Shown: in pieces, positions 25,359 through 36,227 of the stretch
How positions within the stretch are numbered: the stretch's first letter is position 1
Layout: the number at the start of each line of letters is the position of its first letter
Assembly (NCBI GenBank): GCA_017853555.1
Contig: JAFMJH010000013.1
Location: forward strand, 1 to 59,061
DNA: 59,061 nt
Direction of reading: 5' to 3'
DNA from: Steroidobacteraceae bacterium
Lineage (GTDB): Bacteria > Pseudomonadota > Gammaproteobacteria > Steroidobacterales > Steroidobacteraceae
The notes under the pieces: generated by a model
The model's database searches: none
Seen by the model: the letters and a program-made list of their open reading frames with translations, nothing else
What the model was told of the DNA's origin: nothing
Translations under genes and position numbers: made by a program

Positions 25359-25997
25359 ATGCCTCCCTTCGACGGATCCGATTTCACGCAACCCCGCAAG
25401 TCGGCGCGGGTCGCCAGCATCGCCACGGGCGCGTTCTTTGCGGCATTGTGGTTTTTGTTTGCGGTCGCGAGCCTGCGCAACTTCCTGATGACCGGCAAAC
25501 CGAGCCCCCTCACCTTCGGTATCGAGGAATCCTTGATCGCCGCGTTCTTCCTGATGCGCGTACCGCCGCTGCGCGTCAGCGAAAAGCTGTCGGACTGGAT
25601 CGTCGCCGGCAGCGGCACGTTCATCGTCTTTTTGCTGCGACCGACGCTCGGCGAAACCGTCTGGATCGGCGAAGCACTGTTGCTCATCGGATCGGTCATG
25701 CAGGTCGTCGCGATCTTGTCGCTCAATCGAAGCTTTGCCCTCGTGCCGGCCTTGCGCGAACTGAAAACCGACGGCGCATACCGGTTCGTGCGTCATCCGG
25801 TCTATTTGAGCTACTTGGTCTCGCTGACCGGCTTTCTCGTCTCGAATTACTCGGCGTACAACGCGACCGTCATCGCGGCCGCTCTTGCGCTGATGCTCTG
25901 GCGCATACGTCTCGAAGAGCGTCTGCTGACGGAGTCTGACGAGTATCAGCGTTATTGCATGCGAGTTCGTTGGCGGCTGTTGCCCCGGGTCTGGTAA
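25359..25997 (+). CDS. Isoprenylcysteine carboxyl methyltransferase-like membrane protein
   Basis: 212 residues from ATG 25359. About five hydrophobic segments. The C-terminal part contains the ICMT/PEMT-like signature LKTDGAYRFVRHPVYLSYLV and EERLLTESDEYQRYCMRVRW, which binds S-adenosylmethionine at the membrane. Bacterial members methylate unknown lipids or small molecules. It is monocistronic, ending 26 bp before a convergent gene. Confidence 0.82.
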   Translation: MPPFDGSDFTQPRKSARVASIATGAFFAALWFLFAVASLRNFLMTGKPSPLTFGIEESLIAAFFLMRVPPLRVSEKLSDWIVAGSGTFIVFLLRPTLGETVWIGEALLLIGSVMQVVAILSLNRSFALVPALRELKTDGAYRFVRHPVYLSYLVSLTGFLVSNYSAYNATVIAAALALMLWRIRLEERLLTESDEYQRYCMRVRWRLLPRVW

Positions 25998-26023
25998 TCG
26001 GCGCGGCGCGGATCGCGCCTGCT

Positions 26024-26788
26024 TCACCGCGCCGACTGCAACTCGCGACACGTCTCCGGCGAGTCATCCTCGACCTCCACACCGAAATTCACGTTGCCTT
26101 CCAAAGAAATCGGCTGACGACCCGTACCCGCCTGCAAGGGCACGATCCCGATGAGATTGGTGACGCGGCCGCCGCGATCGAACGTCAACGTCGTGGTCGG
26201 CACGAACGGCCGCATCAACGGCGAAGACGCCTCCAGCCGGACCCGCAAGCTGCCGTCGGCGCCGCGTTCGACGGGTTTGGCGCGCAAGCCGATCATCAAG
26301 CCGCGATCGACCGCCAAAAACTCGAGTTCCAGCGTCGTGCCGGCGCGCAGACGCTCGAGGTTGTCACGCAGATACCAGGCCAGCGACGGCCCCACCAGCA
26401 CGCCGCTGCGAACTTTCTCGAAAGTGCGGCGTTGCTCCGCCTTCCCGTCGCCGCTGCGTGAAATCAATTCGATACGGTCTGCGACTCGAACGGCTTCGAA
26501 CGCAGCGCCGAGATTGCCGCGGGCAAGGCGATATCGCGACCAGTTACCCCCTTCGCCCGTCAACTCCTCGCGGGCCGACAGAGAGCGATCCGCCGTTCTC
26601 CAATCGAGCGAGACTCGTCGCCCGCAGCGAACTCCGGAAACGATGATTTGCGTGCCGCGCGCAACCGATGAGGTGAGCGCGCCATCGCCCGCCGTTCGCA
26701 CGCCGGGAATCGCCGTCGATCCCATGATCGACCAGCCGATTCCAGCGCAGGCGACCGTCCACCGTGCGTACCGCGATCCGTATGTCAT
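26024..26788 (-). CDS. Hypothetical exported protein
   Basis: 254 residues; AAGGAGTG sits about 7 bases before the ATG, and the gene begins 12 bp after the LpxH-like gene ends, so the two form an operon. The leader YARWTVACAGIGWSIMG is hydrophobic with one Arg and probably directs export. The mature part is rich in charged beta-type segments (for example RAGTTLELEFLAVDRGLMIG). I recognise no domain. Pairing with the phosphatase may indicate an envelope role; this is weak inference. Confidence 0.65.
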   Translation of the reverse strand: MTYGSRYARWTVACAGIGWSIMGSTAIPGVRTAGDGALTSSVARGTQIIVSGVRCGRRVSLDWRTADRSLSAREELTGEGGNWSRYRLARGNLGAAFEAVRVADRIELISRSGDGKAEQRRTFEKVRSGVLVGPSLAWYLRDNLERLRAGTTLELEFLAVDRGLMIGLRAKPVERGADGSLRVRLEASSPLMRPFVPTTTLTFDRGGRVTNLIGIVPLQAGTGRQPISLEGNVNFGVEVEDDSPETCRELQSAR

Positions 26789-26800
26789 CGAGACACTCCT

Positions 26801-27610
26801 TCATGCGGCCTCGCCGAGACCGCGCGCCGTCGGAGCGTCGAGAATAAGCCCAGTCTGCATTTCGTTCCATTTCCAGATCGCGAGTCGACCGTTGCGGTCT
26901 TCGACGAGTGCCGAGCAGCTCTCCACCCAATCACCATCGTTGCAATACAAAACGCCGGCAATCTCTGCGATTTCCGCGCGGTGGATGTGTCCGCAGACGA
27001 CCCCGTCCACGCCACGTCGCCGCGCCTCATGCGCCACCGCTTGCTCGAAGCTTGAGATGTAGTTCACCGCATTTTTGACACGATGCTTGAGATAACCCGA
27101 AAGCGACCAGTACGGATATCCGAATGCGCGACGAACGCGATTGAAGTGGCGATTCATCTCGATGGAGAAGTCGTAGGCATGCGAACCCAGCTTCGCGAGC
27201 CAGGGACTGCATTTGACGACGCTGTCGAACTCGTCGCCATGGAGCACGAGCAGACGTTCACCACGCGCAGTGGTATGTATGCAATCACGCTCCACGCGCA
27301 GATTTCCGAATACGGAACCGGCGAACTCTCGGAAGTCCTCGTCGTGGTTACCCGGAACGAAGACGATCTCGGTGCCGTGTTTGGCTTTTCCCAGGATCGT
27401 CCGGACGACGTTGTTGTGCTCCTGCGGCCAGTAAAATGTGCGTCGCAGACTCCAAAGATCGATGATGTCACCGACCAGGTAGAGTTGGTCGGTTTGGACC
27501 TCGCGCAGGAAGTTCAGCAGCGCGGTTGCATTGCATCCGCGTGTCCCGAGATGGATGTCGGAGATGAAGACGCTGCGTACCCGACGCTCGAAAGTGCTCG
27601 CGGGACTCAA
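26801..27610 (-). CDS. LpxH-like UDP-2,3-diacylglucosamine diphosphatase family phosphoesterase
   Basis: 269 residues starting at TTG 27610 with GAGG about 4 bases upstream. Calcineurin-like motifs: FISDIHLGTRG, YLVGDIIDLW, VFVPGNHDEDF, LVLHGDEFD and VVCGHIHRAEI. The whole pattern matches the LpxH/UDP-2,3-diacylglucosamine diphosphatase group used in lipid A synthesis, though this version is longer at the C terminus than the classical enzyme and may be a paralogue acting on another lipid. Cytoplasmic, peripheral. Its start lies close to the candidate small RNA on the other strand. Confidence 0.85.
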   Translation of the reverse strand: MSPASTFERRVRSVFISDIHLGTRGCNATALLNFLREVQTDQLYLVGDIIDLWSLRRTFYWPQEHNNVVRTILGKAKHGTEIVFVPGNHDEDFREFAGSVFGNLRVERDCIHTTARGERLLVLHGDEFDSVVKCSPWLAKLGSHAYDFSIEMNRHFNRVRRAFGYPYWSLSGYLKHRVKNAVNYISSFEQAVAHEARRRGVDGVVCGHIHRAEIAEIAGVLYCNDGDWVESCSALVEDRNGRLAIWKWNEMQTGLILDAPTARGLGEAA

Positions 27611-27691
27611 GGGACCTCAACACGCGGCTGCGACTACCGCAATGATTCAGCGGGCACATGACGATGAGATGTCGCACACATTAAATCTTTG

Positions 27692-27810
27692 CGACGCGTC
27701 GATTCATGAAACGGCAACCTCGCCGGGCGATCATGGCGTCGCCTGGTCGCTACTGTTCCCCGTTTCAGCGGCTAGTCCCTCTGGCCCCGGCTAACCCCGG
27801 GGCTTTTTTT
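27692..27810 (+). ncRNA. Candidate intergenic small RNA ending in an intrinsic terminator
   Basis: A near-consensus promoter (ATGACG at 27658-27663, 17-nt spacer, TTAAAT at 27681-27686) predicts a start near 27692. The roughly 119-nt transcript would contain an 8-bp stem at 27723-27730/27739-27746 (one G-U pair), a short CGCT/AGCG stem, and a strong terminator at 27784-27810. No plus-strand reading frame of note uses it. The match to any known sRNA family is not visible to me. Confidence 0.42.
27784..27810 (+). terminator. Intrinsic terminator of the candidate small RNA
   Basis: Stem GCCCCGG/CCGGGGC with a 6-nt loop, immediately followed by seven T (27804-27810) on the plus strand. The only coding genes here are on the minus strand, so it must end a plus-strand transcript. 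Confidence 0.85.
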
Positions 27811-27816
27811 GAAGCT

Positions 27817-28350
27817 CTAAAACGCCAAAGCAACTCTGGCAATGGCAGCGCCGAGACCGGCGCCGACCAGAACATCAGTGGGGTAATGCAAGCCGAGCAC
27901 CACGCGCGACAAGGCGATCAGCACTGCAAACGGCACCAACAGCGGCGCCAATTGCGGCGCATAGTCGATCGCCATCGCGGCAAACAGCACGGCGTGCAAA
28001 GTGTGTCCGGAAGGAAAGCTGTAGCGATCGAGCGGCGGCATGGCGCATTCGATGCCGATCAAACCGATGAAGGGGCGCTCACGAACCAACACCGCCTTCA
28101 AGCTCTTGTAGATCAACAAGCCGACGAGTCCGGCAATCGCCATGCGGATCGAGGCTCCGTATCCGCCGGATCCCACCCAGAGCGGCATGCTCAGTATGAG
28201 CAAACCCCACAACGGACCATCGCCCATCCGGCTGACGAGGCGAAATACGGCGCGAAAATGACGGCGCCGCGCTACGACATTCGCCCAAAGACACAGACGA
28301 TGCTCCAGTCGATCGATACGAGCGAACCGTGCGCCGACCGTGCCGCTCAC
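27817..28350 (-). CDS. PAP2-family membrane phosphatase
   Basis: 177 residues starting at GTG 28350, which overlaps the stop of the glycosyltransferase gene as GTGA. Motifs KAVLVRERPF, SFPSGHTLHA and SRVVLGLHYPTDV give the full PAP2 active site. Four to five hydrophobic segments put it in the inner membrane with the active site likely facing the periplasm. Coupling with a GT4 glycosyltransferase suggests action on a lipid phosphate intermediate. Confidence 0.88.
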   Translation of the reverse strand: MSGTVGARFARIDRLEHRLCLWANVVARRRHFRAVFRLVSRMGDGPLWGLLILSMPLWVGSGGYGASIRMAIAGLVGLLIYKSLKAVLVRERPFIGLIGIECAMPPLDRYSFPSGHTLHAVLFAAMAIDYAPQLAPLLVPFAVLIALSRVVLGLHYPTDVLVGAGLGAAIARVALAF

Positions 28351-29534
28351 GCAGAAACCGTCGACTCGACTGCGGGCTCGACATCCACGACGCGTTCGTA
28401 CAAGCGCAGGAGCCGCTCGGCAAAATGGCGCGACGACCAGCGCTCTGCGTCGTGACGCGCCTTGGCTGAAAGTTCGGCGCGCAGGCCGTGGTCACGCATG
28501 ACCTGCGCCACGGCGTCCGCGAACGCCACGGTATCTTCTTCGACCACCAGGCCGCCACTGACCTGCGCCATCACGTCCGCCGTGCCCATCACCGCGGTCG
28601 AAACCACAGGCGTACCTTGCGCGAGTGCCTCGATCAAAACCAGCCCCTGCGTTTCGGTGCGCGAAGCGAATACGAAGACGTCGGCGGCCCGATAGCAATC
28701 GAGCAACTCGGTCGTCCGGTCCATATAACCGATGAACATGATGTTGAGACGCAAGCCGAGTTCTTCGGCGAGTTTATGCAGATGAGCCTCGGCTGGCCCC
28801 TCGCCTGCAATCACCAACAGCACGTCGGGTATGCGGGCACGCAACTCGAGGAGCATGTGCAACAGGAAATCGATATTTTTTTCGTGGGCAGCGCGACCGA
28901 CGAACAAAGCCATGGGACGTTGCGGGCTGATCCCCCGTGCCGCGCGAAAGCGCGCACCATCTCCAGGTTGGTAACAAGACGGCGGCAACCCGGTCGGCAA
29001 CACCTCGATGGGCGTGCGCACGCCGTAGTCACGTAGCGCATCGGCCATCGGACGCGATGGCGATACGATGGCCTGCGCTTGAGCGCATTGAGATACCGTG
29101 AAACTGCGGGCGAGTTTGCGCATGAACGCACCGGGCAGAAACGGCACGTAGTGATGCAGATAGTGTTCGAAATAGGTGTGGTAAGTTTCCACCAGCGGCG
29201 CACCGAGGCGACGCGCGAGCTTCACGCCGGCGTAATGTGCCGCAAAGGGCGTCTGGACGTGCACGACGTCGACGTCCGCCGGACGCAACGCGTCGGTCCA
29301 GCGAACAAGTTTGCGCCAATGAAAAAATCGATCTTCCGGATCGCGCGGCACGCTACGCGCCGGAAGACGCACGATGTCGGAATCATCGGTGACGTGCGCG
29401 CCGTCGGCATAACAAGGAGCGACGAGCGTGACGTCGTGTCCGAGCGCGCGCAGATCGTTCCGGTACGTGCTGATCGACGTCGAGACCCCGTTTACTCGCG
29501 GGAAATAGACATCCGAAAGCATCAGGATCTTCAT
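28347..29534 (-). CDS. GT4-family glycosyltransferase
   Basis: 395 residues. N-terminal Rossmann half begins MKILMLSDVYFPRVNGVSTS and includes HVQTPFAAHYAG and YHTYFEHYLHHYVPF. The C-terminal half has FVGRAAHEKNIDFLL, VIAGEGP, and the donor-site EX7E segment FVFASRTETQGLVLIEAL. This is a GT-B glycosyltransferase of CAZy family 4, possibly a mannosyl- or glucosyltransferase acting on a lipid. No signal peptide. It is coupled to the PAP2 phosphatase, so the pair could build and recycle a glycolipid. Confidence 0.9.
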   Translation of the reverse strand: MKILMLSDVYFPRVNGVSTSISTYRNDLRALGHDVTLVAPCYADGAHVTDDSDIVRLPARSVPRDPEDRFFHWRKLVRWTDALRPADVDVVHVQTPFAAHYAGVKLARRLGAPLVETYHTYFEHYLHHYVPFLPGAFMRKLARSFTVSQCAQAQAIVSPSRPMADALRDYGVRTPIEVLPTGLPPSCYQPGDGARFRAARGISPQRPMALFVGRAAHEKNIDFLLHMLLELRARIPDVLLVIAGEGPAEAHLHKLAEELGLRLNIMFIGYMDRTTELLDCYRAADVFVFASRTETQGLVLIEALAQGTPVVSTAVMGTADVMAQVSGGLVVEEDTVAFADAVAQVMRDHGLRAELSAKARHDAERWSSRHFAERLLRLYERVVDVEPAVESTVSA

Positions 29535-29580
29535 TCACGGAACGGTAACGATGCCCCGTGAAGGTTTGATGTCACTTTCC

Positions 29581-31041
29581 CTACACTTTCGTAACAGCCG
29601 CGTTGCGTCGCGAGATCGAACTGACGATCAAGATCGCCAGTGCCGACAAGACGAATCCGGGGACGAGTTCATAGATCTCGAACACGCCACCCAAGCTCGC
29701 CACTCGCTTCCAGAGCAATACCGTCACGCCGCCGACGAGTATGCCGGCCAATGCGCCGGCACGCGTCATGCCCGACCAATACAAAGAGAGCACCACGGCC
29801 GGTCCGAACGCGGCGCCAAAGCCTGCCCACGCCCAGGCGACGAGTGCGAGCACTTTGCTCTCGGGATCCAGGCCGAGCGTGAAGGCCAGTGCCGCGATCG
29901 CCAGCACCGACCAGCGGCCCGCCCAAAGCAGTTCCCGTTGCGACGCGGTCGGACGGAACAGGCTGCCATAAAAATCCTGCGCGAACGCCGACGAAGCGAC
30001 GAGCAACTGCGCCGACGCGGTGCTCATGATCGCGGCCATGACGCCGGCGAGACAGAAACCCGCAACAGCCGGATGCAGGAACATCGTCGCCATCACTATG
30101 AAAACCTTTTCGGTATCCGTCCCGCGCAGCGGCTCGGGCAACACGAGCCGACCCGCGAGTCCCACCATGACCGCTGCAATCAACACCACGACGACCCAGA
30201 CCATCGCCACGCGTCGCGCGACCTCGATATGCCGCGCGCTGCGGGCAGCCATGAAGCGCGCGAGTATGTGCGGCTGACCGACGTAGCCGATCCCCCAGGC
30301 GAGGAGTGAGGCGATCCCGATCCAACCGAGACGTCGTCCCTCGTCGGCCACGAACGGATCGAGCAAATCGGGATCGAGAGCATCGAGTCGCGCGAACGTC
30401 GATTCGAGTCCGCCGGCCATCGAGATGCCGAGTCCCGCGACGATCACGAGCGCAAAGAACATCAGGGAACCCTGCAATACGTCAGACCAACTCACGGCGA
30501 GAAAGCCGCCCAAAAAAGTGTAGGCCAGCATCACGAGCGTGCCCCAGAACATCGCTTCGACGTACGGCAAGCCGAACAGCGCTTCGAACAAGCGACCGGA
30601 AGCGACGAATCCGGAGCTCGTGTAGAACACGAAGAACACCAAAATGAGCAACGCCGACACGCCGCGCAGCATTCGACTGTGATCGTCGAAGCGGCGCTCG
30701 AAGTAGTCGGGCAAGGTCAGCGAGTTTCCGTAACGTTCGGTCGCCTCACGCAATGGTGCGGCAATGAACTGCCAATTGAGCCACGTGCCCGCGACCAAGC
30801 CGATCAAAAGCCAGACCGAGTCGAAGCCCGAGGCATAGGCGAGTCCCGGCAGACCCATCAGCAACCACCCGCTCATGTCGGTGGCCTGGGCGCTCAAGGC
30901 GGTGACCCAACTGCCGAGGGTGCGACCCCCCAGAATGAAATCGCCGAGCGTCCGGGTACGCCGCCAGGCCAAAAACCCGAGCGTGAGGCAGATCGCCATG
31001 TACAGGACCATCGTGACGATGGTGATCGGCGACGTACTCAT
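29581..31041 (-). CDS. putP: Sodium/proline symporter (SSS family)
   Basis: 486 residues with about 13 hydrophobic helices. It starts MSTSPITIVTMVLYMAICLT; motifs ALSAQATDMSGWLLMGLPG, WQFIAAPLREATERYGNSLT and TMFLHPAVAGFCLAGVMAAI match PutP-type sodium:solute symporters. The expected role is uptake of proline with Na+. No putA or other proline gene is adjacent, so the substrate is inferred from the family only. A katG terminator lies upstream, so it probably has its own promoter. Confidence 0.88.
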   Translation of the reverse strand: MSTSPITIVTMVLYMAICLTLGFLAWRRTRTLGDFILGGRTLGSWVTALSAQATDMSGWLLMGLPGLAYASGFDSVWLLIGLVAGTWLNWQFIAAPLREATERYGNSLTLPDYFERRFDDHSRMLRGVSALLILVFFVFYTSSGFVASGRLFEALFGLPYVEAMFWGTLVMLAYTFLGGFLAVSWSDVLQGSLMFFALVIVAGLGISMAGGLESTFARLDALDPDLLDPFVADEGRRLGWIGIASLLAWGIGYVGQPHILARFMAARSARHIEVARRVAMVWVVVVLIAAVMVGLAGRLVLPEPLRGTDTEKVFIVMATMFLHPAVAGFCLAGVMAAIMSTASAQLLVASSAFAQDFYGSLFRPTASQRELLWAGRWSVLAIAALAFTLGLDPESKVLALVAWAWAGFGAAFGPAVVLSLYWSGMTRAGALAGILVGGVTVLLWKRVASLGGVFEIYELVPGFVLSALAILIVSSISRRNAAVTKV

Positions 31042-31090
31042 GCAAAGCCTCGAACGATATCCGGGCGCCGAAGCTTACGGGCGTCGCCCG

Positions 31091-31119
31091 AAAAAGAAAA
31101 CGGCGGCCGAAGCCGCCGT
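31091..31119 (-). terminator. Intrinsic terminator of katG
   Basis: Stem ACGGCGGC/GCCGCCGT (31100-31107, 31112-31119) with a CGAA tetraloop. Read on the minus strand it is followed by TTTTCTTTTT, a good U-tract, 30 bp after the katG stop. Confidence 0.85.
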
Positions 31120-31148
31120 CTTCCTCGCTCGTCCGTGAGCAGAGTCGA

Positions 31149-33356
<2,208 letters not shown>

Positions 33357-33471
33357 CTAACTCTCCTTCGAACGTAGCCATGTTCCACGGCCACGCCAGT
33401 GTCTCTCCGAAATGCGGACGCGACAGTGCGCCCACGCTCGTGAGGATGCAGAGCGATCGTCTCGATTGAAA

Positions 33472-33508
33472 ATGGATTGTTTCTATGCGGACGATAGAAA
33501 TCGTCTAT
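33472..33508. promoter_or_regulatory. OxyR-type binding site upstream of katG
   Basis: Four tetranucleotides with exact 7-nt spacing read ATGG-N7-CTAT-N7-ATAG-N7-CTAT, one mismatch from the OxyR consensus ATAG-N7-CTAT-N7-ATAG-N7-CTAT. It lies 116 bp upstream of the katG start and overlaps the 3' end of the GMC gene. Confidence 0.7.
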
Positions 33509-35103
33509 GAGGCCAGCAACCAATCCGCCGCCTTCTCGGCGATCATGATGGTGGGCGCGTTGGTGTTTCCGCCGATGATCTTCGGCATCACGGAAGCGTC
33601 GATCACGCGCAGAGCCTCGACGCCGCGCACGCGCAAGCGCGGATCGACCACCGACTCCGCATCGACCCCCATGCGACAAGTCCCTACGGGGTGATAGACG
33701 GTCTCGGCTTTCGCACGGATCGCGGCGGCGATCTCCGCATCACTGCGCACATGCTCACCGGGATACACCTCGGCTCCACGAAACGCATCGAACGCACGCG
33801 CCGCGAAAATCTCGCGCGAGATCTTCACCGCTTCGACCAACACGGGCAGATCGTCCGGGTCGCTCAAGTAGTTCGCGTGGATGCGAGGTGGATCGGCCGT
33901 CGACCCTGAACGCAATGCGATGTGTCCTCGACTGCGCGGTCGGAGATTGCAGGCATGCAACGTGTACCCATGCCCGGGCATTCGGTTTCGACCGTGATCG
34001 TCGAGTTGCGCCGGCACGAAATGAAACTGCACATCCGCACGCTCGTCGCGCGCGAGACTCGAACGCAGGAACCCGCCGGCTTCGGCGATGTTCGAAGAAC
34101 CCGGGCCGCTGCGCGTGAACAGGTACCGCAAGCCTTCGAGCGCCTCGCGTACGGCGCCGAAATCATAGGTCACCGGCTGCGTCGACTTTTGCAGCGTGCA
34201 ATAGTCGATGTGGTCGTGCAGGTTCTGCCCGACCGAATCGAGCGGCACGCGCACCGGCACGCCGACCGATTCCAATGCCGACGGCGGACCGACGCCGGAA
34301 CACATCAAAATTTGCGGTGAGCCGATGGCACCTGCCGCAAGCAACACTTCGCGGCGCGCATGCACGCGCGCCAAGCGACCACCCGCCTCGTATTGCACGC
34401 CGACCGCACGCCCGCCTTCGATCACGATGGAACGGGTCAGCGCACCGGTGCGCACGACGAGATTCGGTCGTGATCGCACCGGATGCAGATAGGCTACGGC
34501 CGTACTGCTGCGCCGCCCCTCCCGCTGCGTGACCTGGTAGAAACCGAAACCTTGCTGATGCGCGCCGTTGAAGTCGTCATTGACGGCGTAGCCGAGCTCG
34601 CCCGTCGCCGCCAAAAACACGCCGGAGAGCGGATTGCGGTGCCGCAACTCCGACACTCCGAGCGGCCCGGCTGCGCCGTGATAGCTCGATGCACCGCGTT
34701 GCTGATACTCGGCTTTGCGAAAGTACGGCAGCACGTGGCGATACGACCACTCTTCCAAACCGAACGAGGCCCACTCGTCGTAGTCGCGTGCATCACCGCG
34801 GACGTAACACATGGCGTTGATCGAGCTGCTGCCGCCCAGAACCCGACCCCGCGGCCAGTACAGGCGACGCCCATTCAAATGAGGCTCGGGTTCGGTTTCA
34901 TGGTTCCAGTTGATGCGCGTATTGCCCACCAACTTCGAAAGACCCGCCGGCATGTGAATGAACGGATTCAGGTCACGTCCGCCGGCCTCGAGCAACAGCA
35001 CGCGCAAATCGCCGCGCTCGCTCAGACGATTCGCCAGCACGCAGCCGGCCGAACCCGCGCCGACGATGACGTAATCGAACTCCTGCGTGCCCCGCAGCGC
35101 CAT
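33505..35103 (-). CDS. GMC-family FAD oxidoreductase (choline dehydrogenase-like)
   Basis: 532 residues from the ATG at 35103, 14 bp after the upstream stop. FAD motif FDYVIVGAGSAGCVLANRLS, GMC signature GRVLGGSSSINAMCYVRGD, central SGVGPPSALESVGV and the C-terminal YHPVGTCRMG, with DASVMPKIIGGNTNAPTIMI after it. All catalytic-region elements of choline dehydrogenase-like alcohol oxidases are present. No signal peptide. It is co-transcribed with the CpcT/CpeT-like gene. It is only distantly similar to the first GMC gene (8748-10469). Confidence 0.92.
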   Translation of the reverse strand: MALRGTQEFDYVIVGAGSAGCVLANRLSERGDLRVLLLEAGGRDLNPFIHMPAGLSKLVGNTRINWNHETEPEPHLNGRRLYWPRGRVLGGSSSINAMCYVRGDARDYDEWASFGLEEWSYRHVLPYFRKAEYQQRGASSYHGAAGPLGVSELRHRNPLSGVFLAATGELGYAVNDDFNGAHQQGFGFYQVTQREGRRSSTAVAYLHPVRSRPNLVVRTGALTRSIVIEGGRAVGVQYEAGGRLARVHARREVLLAAGAIGSPQILMCSGVGPPSALESVGVPVRVPLDSVGQNLHDHIDYCTLQKSTQPVTYDFGAVREALEGLRYLFTRSGPGSSNIAEAGGFLRSSLARDERADVQFHFVPAQLDDHGRNRMPGHGYTLHACNLRPRSRGHIALRSGSTADPPRIHANYLSDPDDLPVLVEAVKISREIFAARAFDAFRGAEVYPGEHVRSDAEIAAAIRAKAETVYHPVGTCRMGVDAESVVDPRLRVRGVEALRVIDASVMPKIIGGNTNAPTIMIAEKAADWLLAS

Positions 35104-35117
35104 CGGAGAATCGCCCG

Positions 35118-36158
35118 TCAGCGCACGACGTGCATCGGCGGCAAGGCGTCGACCAACGCACAACGCGCCGTCACGCCGGCGTGACGCAGTTCGATGGCGC
35201 TCGCCTTCGGTGCCGCTTCGGTTTCGATGATCGGCTGATCTTCACCGGGCTTCTGGATCATCAGGCGCAAGCGATCGTGCAGTCCGGTACCGTCGGCCGC
35301 GGGCATCGGCGCACGCAACAACATGAGTTGCAGTTCGCTACCGTCGGACGCGCGTACCTTCGAGGTCGCGCCACGGTCATACGCCTTCCAATCGCGCGTG
35401 CCGGCGCGATCTTCGATGCGACAGTCGTAACCACGCGAGCGATACATGCGGATGTGGGTACGGTCTTTGCGGCCGACGAACTGCTGACCGGCCATCAGGT
35501 TGATGTCGTAGTCCCACAGCGTGTCCGGGCTCAGAACCCATTCGGCGTCCGCCAGAAACTGGACGTCGGTGCGGTTGACCATGTACGTGCAGGTGCCCGG
35601 CCCCGCACTGCGCCCTGCTTCGTTCTTCCCGTCGAGGACGCCGACGATCTGCTCGCCGTCACGGCGCCAAAGAAAATCGCAGTGGATGCCCGCCGAATCA
35701 CGCCACTTCACGTCCTTCCAGAGCTCCGGGCGTTCGTGAAGATTCACGTACTTTTCCGGATCGGCCGGCCCCTGCCCGTTGATCACGACGGCGCCACGCT
35801 TCTCGTCGATCCAGACTTTGTAGAGGATCTGCGAACGGTGCATCATCGGCGCCCCGCGCCCACCTTCGTTGATTTGCCCGTAAAAAACGATCTCGCCGAG
35901 CTGCGGCGCATCGATACGCTGAAAAATGTGATGCCAATGCGGATGCTCGCCCTCGACCGGCACCCGGTAGCGACGCTCAAAGTGTACTTGCGGGTACGAG
36001 TCCCATCCGCCGGGCAACCAGGCGATGAGATCGGCGAGCACGCTCTCGAGCTCCTGACGCGACGGATCATAAGTCGGCCCTGCCGCCGCTCCGGAGGCGA
36101 AGAACAGGCCCGCAAGGAACGCACAGAGGACACGACGAACATCTCTTGACCAGCGCAT
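35118..36158 (-). CDS. Exported CpcT/CpeT-like protein
   Basis: 346 residues from the ATG at 36158, chosen because GGGGG lies just upstream and the signal peptide becomes typical (MRWSRDVRRVLCAFLAGLFF, cleavage near GAAA). The body matches the CpcT/CpeT beta-barrel pattern: LIAWLPGGWDSYPQV, RSQILYKVWID, GIHCDFLWRRDGEQIVG, then CTYMVNRTDVQFLADAEWVL and LWDYDINLMAGQQF. In cyanobacteria these are bilin lyases; heterotroph homologues have unknown roles. Co-directional with the GMC gene. Confidence 0.72.
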   Translation of the reverse strand: MRWSRDVRRVLCAFLAGLFFASGAAAGPTYDPSRQELESVLADLIAWLPGGWDSYPQVHFERRYRVPVEGEHPHWHHIFQRIDAPQLGEIVFYGQINEGGRGAPMMHRSQILYKVWIDEKRGAVVINGQGPADPEKYVNLHERPELWKDVKWRDSAGIHCDFLWRRDGEQIVGVLDGKNEAGRSAGPGTCTYMVNRTDVQFLADAEWVLSPDTLWDYDINLMAGQQFVGRKDRTHIRMYRSRGYDCRIEDRAGTRDWKAYDRGATSKVRASDGSELQLMLLRAPMPAADGTGLHDRLRLMIQKPGEDQPIIETEAAPKASAIELRHAGVTARCALVDALPPMHVVR

Positions 36159-36227
36159 GACGACCCCCAAGACTCTCATTGGTTTTGTCCGACGCTTGAC
36201 GATAGCAGATCAACTACCGAGAGGCCC

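Noticed and set aside
27668-27780. 27531-27794 frame read through the candidate small RNA
   Set aside because: It begins inside the opposite gene and has no ribosome-binding site; the strong terminator and stems favour a non-coding transcript.
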